Shown piece after piece: positions 9,801 to 19,526 of a stretch of 22,782 nt of DNA. The notes under the pieces were generated by a model. That model was given only the letters and a program-made list of their open reading frames with translations, was not told the origin of the DNA and made no database searches. The DNA is taken from the NCBI GenBank assembly GCA_019648995.1, contig BLXT01005595.1:1187398-1210179 (forward strand), written 5' to 3'. Position numbers and translations under genes: made by a program. The stretch comes from Plakobranchus ocellatus. Its lineage: Eukaryota > Mollusca > Gastropoda > Plakobranchidae. How positions within the stretch are numbered: position 1 is the first letter of the stretch; each line of letters opens with the position of its first letter.

Positions 9801-12800
9801 ACTTTTATATCGATTTCTAATTTGATTTAAAAACAATAAAAAAAACTGCTCGTTCGAAGGAAAATGACTCAAGTACAACTGTCTCTTGTCAAAGATCATA
9901 ATGTGTGAAAAATTCACAAATGTTGAGCTGATCAAGATAGCTATGAATTCATTTCAAATCTTTGACCCTGGCTGTGACATTCAGCCTACGATAGTGATGT
10001 TCATCCCCATGGATTTGACAACAATTATACTGTCTTTGCCCAGGAGAGGTACCTTCAAACCGGCGAAGGAACACCATTGAAAGCAATGGTGGAAGATTTC
10101 ACCATGCAACACCGCAGAATCAAGAATGTCAGTCCTCAGCTTGGCTCATGACCTCTCAAAGAAATGCTGCGTGCCCAACGATCGTGCGCCACTACCAGTG
10201 CCATCATGGTCCCTCGAGACGGCACCCACCCCCCCTGAAACCAGCTTGTACATCGGACCGATAAGAAGACAAGATGAAACGTGCCCCCTCGCTATGAGAG
10301 CCCTGTCACTCGAAATTATTGCGAGGTTCAGAAAAGAGTAGGCAATAGCATACACGGACGGCTCCTCAACCGGGGGCACGGGGAATGGTGGCTATAGATC
10401 TACTTCCTGTGGCCAGACGGAAGCACAACTTGAAAATGCGGAACAGTAGGGGAGTGGACGTGCAGCTATGAATGTGAGCTGATGGCAGTCACGGAATGTC
10501 TACAAGTCGTCATCGAGAAGCAGCGGGAAGGAGCTGCGCTACCGGGCGTGGTTATCCTTACCGACTGCAGGGCTTTGGTGCAGGCCCTTGGAGGTGCAGG
10601 AAGTGAAGGTGTAGGAGAGGTGGTGCTGTTAGCGGACTCCCTGCTGAAGAAAGAGGGAGTGCAGACTGTGGTCCAGTGGATTCCTTCCCACGTTATGGTC
10701 CTTGGCAATGAGATAGCCAACAGACTAGCAAACGAGGGAAGGTCAATGCCACAGCCACGGAAACCACTAACTCTGTCAGACGCTAGGTCGGTCTTGCAAC
10801 GCAGCACCGCCAAACTCTGGGATGCCACTCAGTTATCTAATGATGAACGATTCCCCCGTTTCTATGAAGCCTATGAGGCAAGTGATTATCTACAAGGTCT
10901 GCCAAGGAGTGACGCTGTACAAATCTTTCGTGCAAGAGTGAGGCACATGCTCCTCCTAGCGGACCGAGCGAGACATGGTTTGTCGGGGACTACTGCCTGC
11001 CTGCCCCAGCAGATGGCCCGCCGAGCTCGTGAACGAAATCCTCTGGTGCGCTGATCGAGTAGCCATGAGTACGGCAGCGAAGATTATGTGGAAACTCCTC
11101 TGAAGAACCATGCAGTGACACGGAGACCAGGCTCCAGCGTTCACGTCAGCTAAAGGACCCCTTCCACCCAAGAAGCACAGCAAGGCCCAAACCGCGCGAG
11201 TGCCTTTTTTTTTAATACCGGAACTTGCTCTGAGGATTAAGTTAGACAAAAAAACTTACCTGCGCAAAAAACGGAGACTTTCGTTTCTAGATTTGAAGAT
11301 CTATTCCTGTTCAATTTACACAATCTTTATTATACTTCCAGATGAAATTTTAAACCTAGATATAGAATGAAGAAATTAATTAAAGGATGGAGCCAGTCAT
11401 AAATCTATAAATCTAACAACATTTTTCATCTCCATGAATAATGAATGATTATAAATTTATCCCCCTTCCTTTTATTTTTAAGTCTCCAACTAAAGTATTA
11501 AAGTGATCTGCCTGATCAAGACTGGTCAAAAGATATTAACTGTATGTTTTTGGTTCACCAGGTGCAATGATAGCCAGCTCTCCAGCAGAAGTCGCCCAAG
11601 GTGTTAGTAAAATTATATCCATGCTTCCAGCCAGTGCTGAAGTGCAAGAGGTTTATGGAGGAAAAGATGGTATTCTCAGGTAGGCCATCATTAGTCTTGA
11701 ACAAGTGTGCGTAGGTTTCTTTTGCACAAATTATGTTATTGTAAAAAGCACTGGATTATATAAGCAGAGGGATATAAGCAAAGCATTGTCTTACTCAGTT
11801 CTTTAAAAAATGAAACGGGTGTTATAGGGAGAAGACCTTGACTATGAAAGATTTTTTTGAGAATGGACAGGTTGAGAAATGATAAGTCCAAGGCTGATCT
11901 GGATGTTGCACTTAATGATCAATCCAGATACTTTAGATTGCAGGTAAATATATGCGAGAATCAAATAAAGTATTGCTAGCTTGCAGCAGGAATTTGAGGG
12001 TCAGGAGAAAAGTCCTGCTGTAAGCAAGTCGTATGTGAGAGAACAAGAGCACATCCATTTTAAGCATTCCTCTGCCAAGACCCTTCACTGAAATCTCTGA
12101 TGGAATAAATGTGCAATTACCCTGCTTGTTTTTCCATGTTTTTTTTTTTTTTGGGGGGGGGGGGNNNNNNNNNNNNNNNNNNNNNNNNNNNTTGTTTTTT
12201 TATTACTTACAAAAACATGAGATTAACATTGGGATTAGTAAATATATTTTCCCATTGTGGTAATTATTTAAAGGGAGTTGTAATGGCAGTATATATCTTA
12301 CTTCTTTTAACAAGATGTGTGATTGTTGGGATGCAGTTTGGAGTTTAATGGTACAAGCAATGGAAGGAAATTATTTTATGACTGATGAGCGACCTGAAAT
12401 GATTCTGTTAGGTCTAGATATAGTGAAACTGAAGAAAAATCCAAAGATAAAGTTGACTTATTTATAAGCAATGGTTAGTCGATTGCTGGTAAGATTTAAT
12501 ACATGTATGTGCAACTTGATCACTTTGACATGACTGGTACATTTGGATTGTTCGGTGTGCTTTATTTCAACACTAGACAACTCTAACCATCTGGAGAAGA
12601 ACAAATTCAACTTCCCCATTAAGGTGGTAAAATTTTAATTTTTCTTACACTTACACGACCTAACTCTAAACTTCTGTTTCTCCCTCCCAATCTTTAAAGT
12701 AAAAAAAGAGGCCTGGAACTCTAATCTACTCAAATCACAATAAAAGTTGATGCAAATCCATGCATCCCTGTTCCCACTCTCTGTTTTCCTTGTCTCTCTT

Positions 12801-15800
12801 CACCTGTATAACAGCAGTACAGTAATACTGAGTCAGTGACTAACCCTGGACATTAGCCCAAGTCATAAACGAAGTTGCACAAATACAACCTTGCATGCAA
12901 GGACTGGTATGCTGGCCTATCAGAATTTCTCAGTAAATACTGCTTGCTAACGAGAATTACATCATACGATCATTATGTATTGATGATGATGCATTTCTAA
13001 AAACTGAGATGTCTGTTTATATCTATATTAAAATAATCCACATACCCTGGATATATAGAAGATATGCTATTATTATCAGGCCAATACAAAAATTTGGATC
13101 ATTTATTGCAGTCCAGTTAAATTTTGTACTCCATTAGATAGGCCTAGGTACAAGCATAAGACTTAGGGGGTAATTATAAACTCTTTAAAATCCCTAGATA
13201 ATTGCAGCAGGGCCCTGCTATAGGCCTTTGGGCAATCTTGTCTGAGGCAGGCATATTATCTGCAGAAAATATGGTGCTTAAAATGGGATTTGATAACCAC
13301 CGCATTACAACCAAATGCATTGAAGGTCAGCTTTATTGTATTTCTGTTAGATCTCTTTCTCTTATTGATGTCATTTTTTCCAGACCATATCCTAACATTT
13401 TTACATTTGTTATCATATTTATTAAATGTAGGTCTTGATCAGAATCATGATTATAGGTTTTCATATTATCAAAGTCTATTATTACTGCCATTATTATTAC
13501 TTTCAGTACTACTACTGTTGCTGCAGCTCCTAATCTTGATTTTTTTACTACAACCATCAACTTTAATCTTTACATCTACCTCTGTAACAAATGAAATGAC
13601 TACTGTTATTGCTGTTATTTTGCCTGCTGCATATACTATTAATACCTTGACTATTTCTGTCTTTGCTACTATTTCAAAAGTAACTTCTACCATGATAACT
13701 TAAACAACACAAACTCCGTTATTAAGCTTATGAGTTTGTGAATTTCAGCACTGCACAGAAAGGAACACTACTCCTGGACTCCAGCACTATTGATCCATCT
13801 GTATCTCAAGAGGTGGCTAAGCAGGCTGAAACAAAAGGGGCAGTCTTCATGGATGCACCTGTATCAGGAGGTCAGACTTTAGAAGATACAAATTGCAAAT
13901 GGATATTACCTAAAAGTTCTAACCTGTGTGCAGTGTTAAGAAGGCTAGTATGAAAAAGTCAGACGGCAGACACAAGTTTGAGATGGGTATTATCAAAGTT
14001 GGTTTGAAATTTAAAAAGCTGTCAACGTATGTCTCAAGTCCTCACGCCTAATGAGTTTGATGTCAGATATCAATATTGTTAGAGCAGTAAATTTTAACTT
14101 GTTTTTTTTCCTCTTTAACTTTCAATGAATCCACGATTTTCATGTTATTGCAATTTTTCATGATGGTGATATTTTTAACAGCCTCTTATTTTGTAAGTGA
14201 ACAAGCTATTGTGTCATATTACCCATCATTTTGTGCAGAATTGAATGGAGATTCATTCTCTAATAACATTTTTGTCATATTCTATATATTTTCAGAAAAA
14301 CATGCATTTAATTAAAAAAAAAAATCAAATCCCAAAACGAGAAAATTGCATGCATCAACAAAGTCCAAGAGGGAAAACTTCATAAAATATTTATTATAAC
14401 TTAGAACAATATCTGTGAGAACACAAAAAAGTCAAATAATAGCAAAAATACATATTTGGTGTGTTTGGGAAGGACATGAAGTGACAGTGTAAATTTCGAA
14501 AATAGCTTCAAATTTACACACAAAAAAGCAAACAAATAAAACCAGCAAGCTCAAATTTGAAGTAAAGTACAATTTTTTTTTTTTTTTTTAAATGGTGAAT
14601 GAGGCTTTGTCGTAAATTTCTTTCATTTTTATAAAAATTAATGCAGAGGGAACAATTGTGCCAAAAAAAAAAAAAAAAAAACCACAACATATTCTTATAC
14701 ACTGACTCACTGAAGTTGGGCCTCACTCATACAATTTATTTAGCTAGAAGCCTCAAAACTCATCAATGAAACTTGTGGGTACAAAGAATAAACAAAAAAT
14801 AAACATAATATAAAATTATATGGCAATGACTGTTATGTCTCTGATTTTAGAAAGCAATGGTGTTTATAGCAAAAATTGAGCTTTACACTTGCTGAAATAA
14901 ATAACAGTTGCAAACTAAAAATTGAAAAAAGTTGCCCTTGCTCCTAATATTGTTAAATTTGAGGAAATATAACTGATGAAATTTAAAGTCACAAAAATTA
15001 TATATTAGTTTTTAATTCATTAAATTTATTTTAGATGACACTAATGACGTATAAAGAAAAGCTGTGTAAAACAGTTATGTTGCACACTCACTCACTCACT
15101 CAGGTTGGGCTTCACTCATGCAGTTTCTATCTTCTTGCAAACGAAAAAAAAAAAAGATCACAAGTTAAGCAGTGATGTTTTGATTTTACCTCTTTTTAAA
15201 ATTTAGAATAACATAATCTGCAATTACCTCTTTTTTTAGGAAAAAAACCCTCATTGGGTGTGGCCCCTTTTTTACCTGTCTAACTAGTGGTACACTTCCA
15301 TTGTTCTACTTTAAATTGACTCCCTAATCTACGCTCAGTTGTGCCCGTTTTATTTGCATCATGAATTGTCGATAAAAGAGTAACAGTTTGTTATCATTCC
15401 ACTGAACAAAAAGAAGATCCTCATCCCTAACAATCCATCTCATGTCCCCCGTTTTAGCTTTTCTTGTCCATTGCTTTACATCTTTTAAGCTTGTTGGAAA
15501 CCCTTTTCTGTTAACTAACATTGTCCCACAGGCCCTGATCCCTGTAGCTACCAAATCATTTTAACCCTATCAATACATTTAAGGTAATTTTGTTACCCCA
15601 AGGCTTGTTTTTAATTTTTTTTAAATACTTCAAATGGGAATTTTTTTTCAGCTTTTCAGTATTCCTCAAAAATTCAAATCGACATATGATTACATTATAA
15701 TGATAGACAGATAATAATGTTGAACTGACCTGGGGTCATTTCTGAAATCCCTATATTTTCTTCTACTATGTAAAGTATGGGGTGATTTTGTTACCACCCA

Positions 15801-18049
15801 TGTAGGGATAGGTATATAGCAATTTTTTTACTATATACAGTATTGGGACACGCAGTTACCCCACACATATGGATAAGACTTTTTGTTATTTAAAATGTGG
15901 GGGCACTCGGTTACCCTTGACGTACGGATACGACAATAAAACACCTTGTACACATAGGGTTAAGTGACAGTATAAAAATCATCAAAAAATAAGTGGTAAC
16001 CCTGGTTAGCTAAAGATTTCACTAAGTTCATAACAACATCAAAGGCAAGACCAAATTTAGATAAGGCACACTTCTTTCCTTGGTAGATTTTGAAACTGTA
16101 TTTTTAACCAGTTGATGAACATGCAATAACCGATATTTTTATGCCCCACTTAATTGTCTTGTCCCTAGTATATTGTCAAAACCCATACCTTCTCTTATTT
16201 CTGACTACTCTCTCATCTATAGAGATATTCTGATAAGACTAAAATAATTTCATACACTTTCTACAAATAAATTCCATCAAAGTTCTTATGTTTGTTAATT
16301 TATCATTTAGGTTTTCTAACTTGACATCATTTACTTTCAAAAAAGTCATCAGACATCTATACCTCCACACACTTATAAATTTTCTGGTCTTCAAATCATT
16401 CAACAAAATGTCCTCAATCCAATAGATATGAAAACGAGAGACTTTGATAACTGACATGTACATCAACAAACCTATAAATCTGCAAAACTCATCAATATTC
16501 ACAGACATCCACCTTGCATACATACTCTGTCGCTGCCCACCCACACTTTTAGCATAAGCATTCGTCCAGTTACTCATTTGTTGCATCATTGTGGCAGTTA
16601 AATAAAAGACAGAAAAAATCAATTGGCAGCAAATACTTTTTTCTTGTCCTGACTGGTGTGTAAATCTGGAAGTTGGAGACCAGCTCCTCTCGTAGGCTCA
16701 AAATTTGGCACAGAGGTTGTAGGTCCAATATCAGCCAGTCTTGGCACATCAGGGTCTGGGGCATGGCTATTGTTCCATGGTACATTACTAGTAAATCAGG
16801 AAGAAAAAAAAAGGATTTAGAATCAGTGAAAAGTAGAATTGCTCATACTCACCATATTATTTTGAATTCCTAGCCTTATCAGTTTCAAAATTTCCTTAGA
16901 TCTGGCCAAAATCTGACTGAACTTCCTGGTTGTAGACCTAGATCTAGCAAAGGTGAATGATTGATCATTAGATCTAATTTTCCAACACGATAAAACAGCT
17001 AAATATGTTGTGACGTAATTAAATGTAAATTAGATCTAGAATCTATAGTTTACAGCTTCTTTCAAATATAAACCTAGATAAAGATATGCACACCCCTTCT
17101 CTCCCGGTAGTTTGGTTCAGGATCATTCTCTTCATCAGCAACATCCCACTCTTTGTCAGTATTGGGGATCCATTCTTCAACTTCTTTAACGTTTCCAATT
17201 TTGATTAGCTTGTTTATTAATTTTTTTTCAATATAGTATTAAAATACAACTTTTTAGGTTTCAGAAAATCTTATATTTCAATTGAAAATATTCAAAACTT
17301 AAATTTTTTTTTAGAAAAATGCATCATCAGGGCCGCAGAGAATTGGAATGTGGCATTGATCACTAGTGATTGAAATCTCTGTGTTGGTGTCATTAAGAAT
17401 AAAAATGCTTAAAGCTTCATGTCTTGGCTCACAGTCAATTATTGAATTGCCTCTCAACTATTCTTTCTTTGTTGTGTTGGCTCACTCATAATAAAAGCAA
17501 ACAAAAACTTGCCCTCTTGTTAAATAAACAATCTCATGTCTTGCATCTAGAATGCTCTTTAATGCCAGGGTCCCTTGATGGTAGCATATGTTACCCAACC
17601 ACTTCAATTCATTGCCAAGCATACACACACATACACACCACTGTCCAACAATTACAATTGTATTACTTAAAATAACACAACATGTGATATTTACATTTCA
17701 GTATCATACGGTCATATTAGAAGATGCATATTGGAGACAGCAATCTGTTACCCAGTTTGTATAAGATTAAAAGCAAAGAATTACAAAATGTTTTTATTAA
17801 AACTTACTTGTTAGGGATGGGTGTCACCCAAGACAGATTGGTTTATCCTGTTTGACTTTTCCAAATACATTCTACTGTCTGTTATTGCATTAATTGCTTG
17901 CACTACAATATCCAGGTGTAAACGCTGCAAGAGATGGTGTTCTGACGTTCATGGTAGGGGGCCCTGAAGGAAGCTTTGCTGAGGCAAAGGCTATATTAGA
18001 CAACATGGGGAAGAATATTGTCCACTGTGGAGCAGTGGGCACCGGCCAG
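6804..18049 (+). CDS. HIBADH: 3-hydroxyisobutyrate dehydrogenase, mitochondrial (coding exons 1-6, 3' end outside window)
   Basis: The enzyme oxidises 3-hydroxyisobutyrate to methylmalonate semialdehyde with NAD+ in the mitochondrial matrix, a step of valine breakdown. The join 6804-6879, 7673-7689, 8831-8966, 11562-11679, 13749-13870, 17916-18049 gives 603 nt and 201 codons with no stop, and every junction is GT...AG with matching phase. Visible are a basic presequence (residues 1 to about 25), the NAD-binding GLGNMG (41-46), ISMLP (about 95-99), DSSTIDP (126-132), the substrate-binding block DAPVSGG (151-157), TFMVGG (about 167-172) and GAVGTGQ (195-201). Full animal proteins are about 330 residues, so roughly 130 are missing, including the all-helical C-terminal domain. 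I found no further exon to 22782. Confidence 0.93.
6880..7672 (+). other. HIBADH intron 1
   Basis: A 793-bp intron, GTAAGT...TTTTTTTTCAG. AT-rich with homopolymer tracts. It contains a small imperfect hairpin (arms 7240-7252 and 7263-7275, 12 of 13 pairs). No gene or element was recognised. Confidence 0.75.
7673..7689 (+). CDS. HIBADH: HIBADH coding exon 2, a 17-nt microexon
   Basis: Seventeen bases flanked by a strong polypyrimidine acceptor (eight T then CAG) and a consensus donor GTAAGT. It completes a serine codon from exon 1 and adds Ser-Ser-Pro-Thr-Phe. It changes the phase from 1 to 0, exactly what exon 3 needs. Joining exon 1 directly to exon 3 gives a stop (TAA) after 13 codons, so the microexon is required for a functional protein with these splice sites. 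Confidence 0.82.
7690..8830 (+). other. HIBADH intron 2
   Basis: A 1141-bp intron, GTAAGT...TCGTTTCAG. AT-rich with poly-T and poly-A tracts and one TAGATCTAGAT cluster at about 8304-8315. No coding region or recognisable element was seen. Confidence 0.75.
8831..8966 (+). CDS. HIBADH: HIBADH coding exon 3 (NAD-binding motif)
   Basis: Encodes 45 codons plus one base in phase 0-1. It carries the first beta-alpha-beta of the Rossmann fold, VGFVGLGNMGGHMARNLLKK, with the GxGxxG dinucleotide-binding loop, then VVAYDLS, where the Asp at the end of strand 2 is the usual sign of NAD rather than NADP use. The donor is at 8967. GT also occurs at 8969 and 8971, but only 8967 gives the phase required by exon 4 (a split Gly codon). 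Confidence 0.93.
10010..11210 (+). mobile_element. LINE fragment with RNase H domain, decayed
   Basis: A GC-richer block in AT-rich intron DNA. It reads, with several frameshifts and stops, as the end of a LINE polyprotein: a connector segment after the RT (PLKAMVEDFTMQHRRIKN, then LSLAHDLSKK and ETSLYIGPIRRQDETCPL), then RNase H. The RT itself is missing, as expected for 5' truncation. The 3' end near 11210 is a guess at a T-run and a change of composition. LINEs with RNase H belong to I-like groups in my knowledge of the field. The clade here is not determined. Confidence 0.7.
10340..11054 (+). pseudogene. RNase H domain of the LINE, broken
   Basis: RNase H removes the RNA strand after reverse transcription. 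The first catalytic motif, AYTDGSS, lies near 10347-10365, just after an in-frame TAG. A frameshift around 10395 moves the reading to YFLWPDGSTT, followed by a TGA, then to YECELMAVTE (10466-10495, catalytic Glu). From 10482 a 190-codon frame stays open: ILTDCRALVQAL holds the third acidic residue (Asp28 of this frame), then VQWIPSH and GNEIANRLANEG. The family normally has GNExAD. Here the last catalytic Asp is Asn80. A further frame break after about 10980 probably removed the zinc-knuckle tail. The copy is dead. Confidence 0.75.
11562..11679 (+). CDS. HIBADH: HIBADH coding exon 4
   Basis: Completes a Gly codon and adds 38 codons, ending in phase 2 before the donor GTAGGC. It covers the second half of the Rossmann domain, with SPAEVAQGVSKIISMLP and EVQEVYGGKDGIL. 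The latter matches the region that precedes the DSSTIDP block in the family. Confidence 0.92.
12139..12191. other. T14-G12 homopolymer and assembly gap
   Basis: Fourteen T (12139-12152) run directly into twelve G (12153-12164), followed by 27 N (12165-12191). The gap most likely marks a failure of sequencing or assembly in the G run, so local length is uncertain. Confidence 0.9.
13475..13690. repeat. Decayed trinucleotide-rich tract
   Basis: Clusters of ATT, ACT and CTG triplets (for example ATTATTATTACT and ACTACTACTGTTGCTGC) interrupted by many changes. It produces open frames on both strands that I do not regard as genes. Confidence 0.55.
13749..13870 (+). CDS. HIBADH: HIBADH coding exon 5
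   Basis: Completes a Ser codon and adds 40 codons plus one base. It contains the strongly conserved LLLDSSTIDPSVSQEVAK and GAVFMDAPVSG blocks. DAPVSGG is the substrate-binding signature of the beta-hydroxyacid dehydrogenase family. Donor GTCAGA at 13871. Confidence 0.94.
14705..15126. repeat. 33-bp direct repeat, two copies 389 bp apart
   Basis: Copies at 14705-14737 and 15094-15126 share ACTCACT, GTTGGGC and TCACTCAT and match at 28 of 33 bases. The sequence between them is AT-rich and not obviously duplicated. They could be remnants of one repeat family or the edges of an unrecognised insertion. Confidence 0.6.
15270..17206 (-). pseudogene. piggyBac-like transposase, truncated and disrupted
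   Basis: Minus strand, N-terminus at right. Seen in order: an acidic segment EEWIPNTDKEWDVADEEND (about 17180-17110); then, after about 270 bp of non-matching DNA, TPVRTRKKYLLPIDFF (about 16660-16610); a frameshift in a T run near 16615; TNAYAK and RFIGLLMYMSVIKVSRFHIYW (16560-16425); ISIDER with the first catalytic Asp at 16215-16217; KTIKWGIKISVIACSSTG (about 16150-16100); HLFFDDFYT with the second catalytic Asp at 15978-15983; then, past the MITE, TGIRACGTMLVNRKGFP (about 15545-15490). Similarity ends near 15270, before the family's GGVDxxD block with the third Asp. Stops and frameshifts make it inactive. Confidence 0.85.
15565..15959. mobile_element. 395-bp piggyBac-type MITE nested in the transposase pseudogene
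   Basis: It is bounded by TTAA duplications at 15561-15564 and 15960-15963. The ends begin CCCTATCAATACA on one side and, reverse-complemented, CCCTATGTGTACA on the other, so both share CCCTAT and TACA in register. TTAA targets and CCCT-type ends are the hallmark of piggyBac elements. There is no coding capacity. Inside, the motif GTTACC recurs at 15592, 15790, 15855 and 15910, the last three heading degenerate units of about 55-65 bp. Precise removal (one TTAA kept) restores the transposase reading phase across the site. Confidence 0.85.
17916..18049 (+). CDS. HIBADH: HIBADH coding exon 6
   Basis: Completes the second Gly of DAPVSGG and adds 44 codons: NAARDGVLTFMVGGPEGSF, then the helix AEAKAILDNMGKN and IVHCGAVGTGQ. 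The preferred donor is CAG-GTAAAT at 18050, phase 0. The intron start read in frame gives VNKMCSLF and a stop at 18074-18076. Lys and Cys fall exactly where the family has them after GTGQ (GQxxK-x-C), so a donor a few bases further on (GT at 18061 or 18063) cannot be excluded. Confidence 0.88.
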
Positions 18050-19484
18050 GTAAATAAAATGTGTTCTTTGTTTTAGTTGTATGCTTTTGGCAGATCTGTC
18101 AACATTCGGTTTTGTCAAGGAAAATTCCAGTACAGTTCACACCCAAAAATTTTGCTTTTTAGGCAGCCATGCAAAAATTTGTTGAATGGTTCTGCTCACT
18201 TGCAAAAAATGAAGTTATTTTAAAGGAATTATCCCGCCTCAGATTGAGAGTATGGCCTTTTTATGCTCGCAACAATCTGGTGTTAAGGACACAGAAGCCA
18301 CTGATCTACATACGGGTGCCTGTCTTGTTTCATTCTTTGTGTGTGTGTGTCTAAGCTTAGTCCTCAGTGTGCCATTATTTTTGCCCAGCCAGCTTACGAT
18401 TTTTTTATCACCTTGGATGCTTTGAATGGGTCCCATAAAATTGGGCCTAAAATTAGTCTCCATACAACCCTTTACTCTTTTTGGAATACATTTTTATATG
18501 GGAGTGATGTTCCATGTGCAATTCTAAGAAAAATTGGATACATTGGCATTAATTCTTGATTGTTAAATAAAAGGACACTGAGTTTCTAAACTCACTGAGC
18601 AATCAATTTCAAACCTTGAAATACATGTATTTAAATCATTGTTTCAAAAAGAAAATGTTGTCATTAAAAAAATATATACATATTTTGTATCACTTGAAGG
18701 AAAATAGAACTTGAATGGTTCTTATAGTTCACATGCGTGCTCTAGATCCAGATCTAGATTCTATTGCTTCAATATTACCATAATGTTAGATCTGTACTAT
18801 TTTCACCAAATGGTGAAAAGACAGAGGTAAAGAAAGCAAAAGGTATAAGGGTGTATGTGTCTTTGTGCTAAAAGCAACAATCAACAAACAAGCCTATATT
18901 CAGATGCTGATTTAGTCTAATACAACCCTGAGTCGGACTCTATTTCCATGCATACTTTAATCTTGGCCTAGGTCTTGATCAGATCCAAACTTTGGATCTT
19001 CACAAGATTGTTGTCAAGATATGTCACTTTATGAGTTAGAGGAAATTAGCCCTGTTGTGTAGATGAAAAATAAGTTTTCTTTCATAGGACATTGAAAAAA
19101 GACCTATCAGATTTGATCTTTGAAAGTATAACACAATACCAATGGGAACGCTCCCAAAAAAGAATGAGGCCTTGAGTCTTTGTTTGATTAGAGTACTAAT
19201 TTTGATTAGTTAGCTCAAATCTTGATCATCTAGTTATGGTCCATACATGATCTACTCTAAGTACAGGCGGAACACAAATTGTAACTTTCTGTTTATGATT
19301 TGATAATTTTTTGGCCATGGCCTACACTAGACGGATGTTTTAAATTGTATCTTCATTCTGTGTTTCGATCTCAACAGTTTTCTTTCAATGTCATCAGTGG
19401 ATTATAAATTTATTACAAATTGAAATTCTCATCCTTTACTGTCCCTAGTAAGCTGGTCTTTGTTGAAAGTACTCAGTCGAAACT

Positions 19485-19526
19485 AGATCTTGATCTAGAT
19501 CAAGAGTTCTAGATTCTAGATCTATA
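19485..19526. repeat. TAGATC-rich palindromic cluster
   Basis: Contains the perfect 16-bp palindrome CTTGATCTAGATCAAG at 19489-19504, followed by TTCTAGATTCTAGATCTA. A second perfect palindrome, ACTAGATCTAGT, occurs at 19786-19797. Confidence 0.8.

Larger units (their letters stand above)
8967..11561 (+). other. HIBADH intron 3
   Basis: A 2595-bp intron that contains the RNase H-bearing LINE fragment at about 10010-11210. The rest (8967-10009 and 11211-11561) is AT-rich with no other feature seen. Confidence 0.75.
11680..13748 (+). other. HIBADH intron 4
   Basis: A 2069-bp intron including a 27-bp assembly gap. No gene was seen. The stretch 13475-13690 is trinucleotide-rich and gives long spurious open frames. 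The acceptor is TTTCAG at 13743-13748. Confidence 0.75.
13871..17915 (+). other. HIBADH intron 5
   Basis: A 4045-bp intron holding a minus-strand piggyBac transposase pseudogene with a nested MITE (about 15270-17206). Between 13871 and 15270 there are only AT-rich DNA, homopolymers and a two-copy 33-bp repeat. Between 17207 and 17915 I see nothing beyond a short CA-rich stretch near 17621-17637. Confidence 0.75.

Noticed and set aside
10482..11054. Host RNase H gene
   Set aside because: Domain order, upstream connector and frame breaks match a LINE polyprotein, and the last catalytic Asp is missing.
13290..13703. 137-codon plus-strand frame and overlapping minus-strand frames in intron 4
   Set aside because: Composition is dictated by the decayed ATT/ACT trinucleotide tract, and there is no domain or splice context.
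18160..18290. TTTTAG followed by GCAGCCATGCAAAA, an open frame starting AAM after a possible acceptor, as candidate HIBADH exon 7
   Set aside because: After the first two Ala residues the translation (QKFVEWFCS...) has no resemblance to the conserved K-x-CNNMLL block, and there is no polypyrimidine-rich context beyond a short T run. Probably chance.
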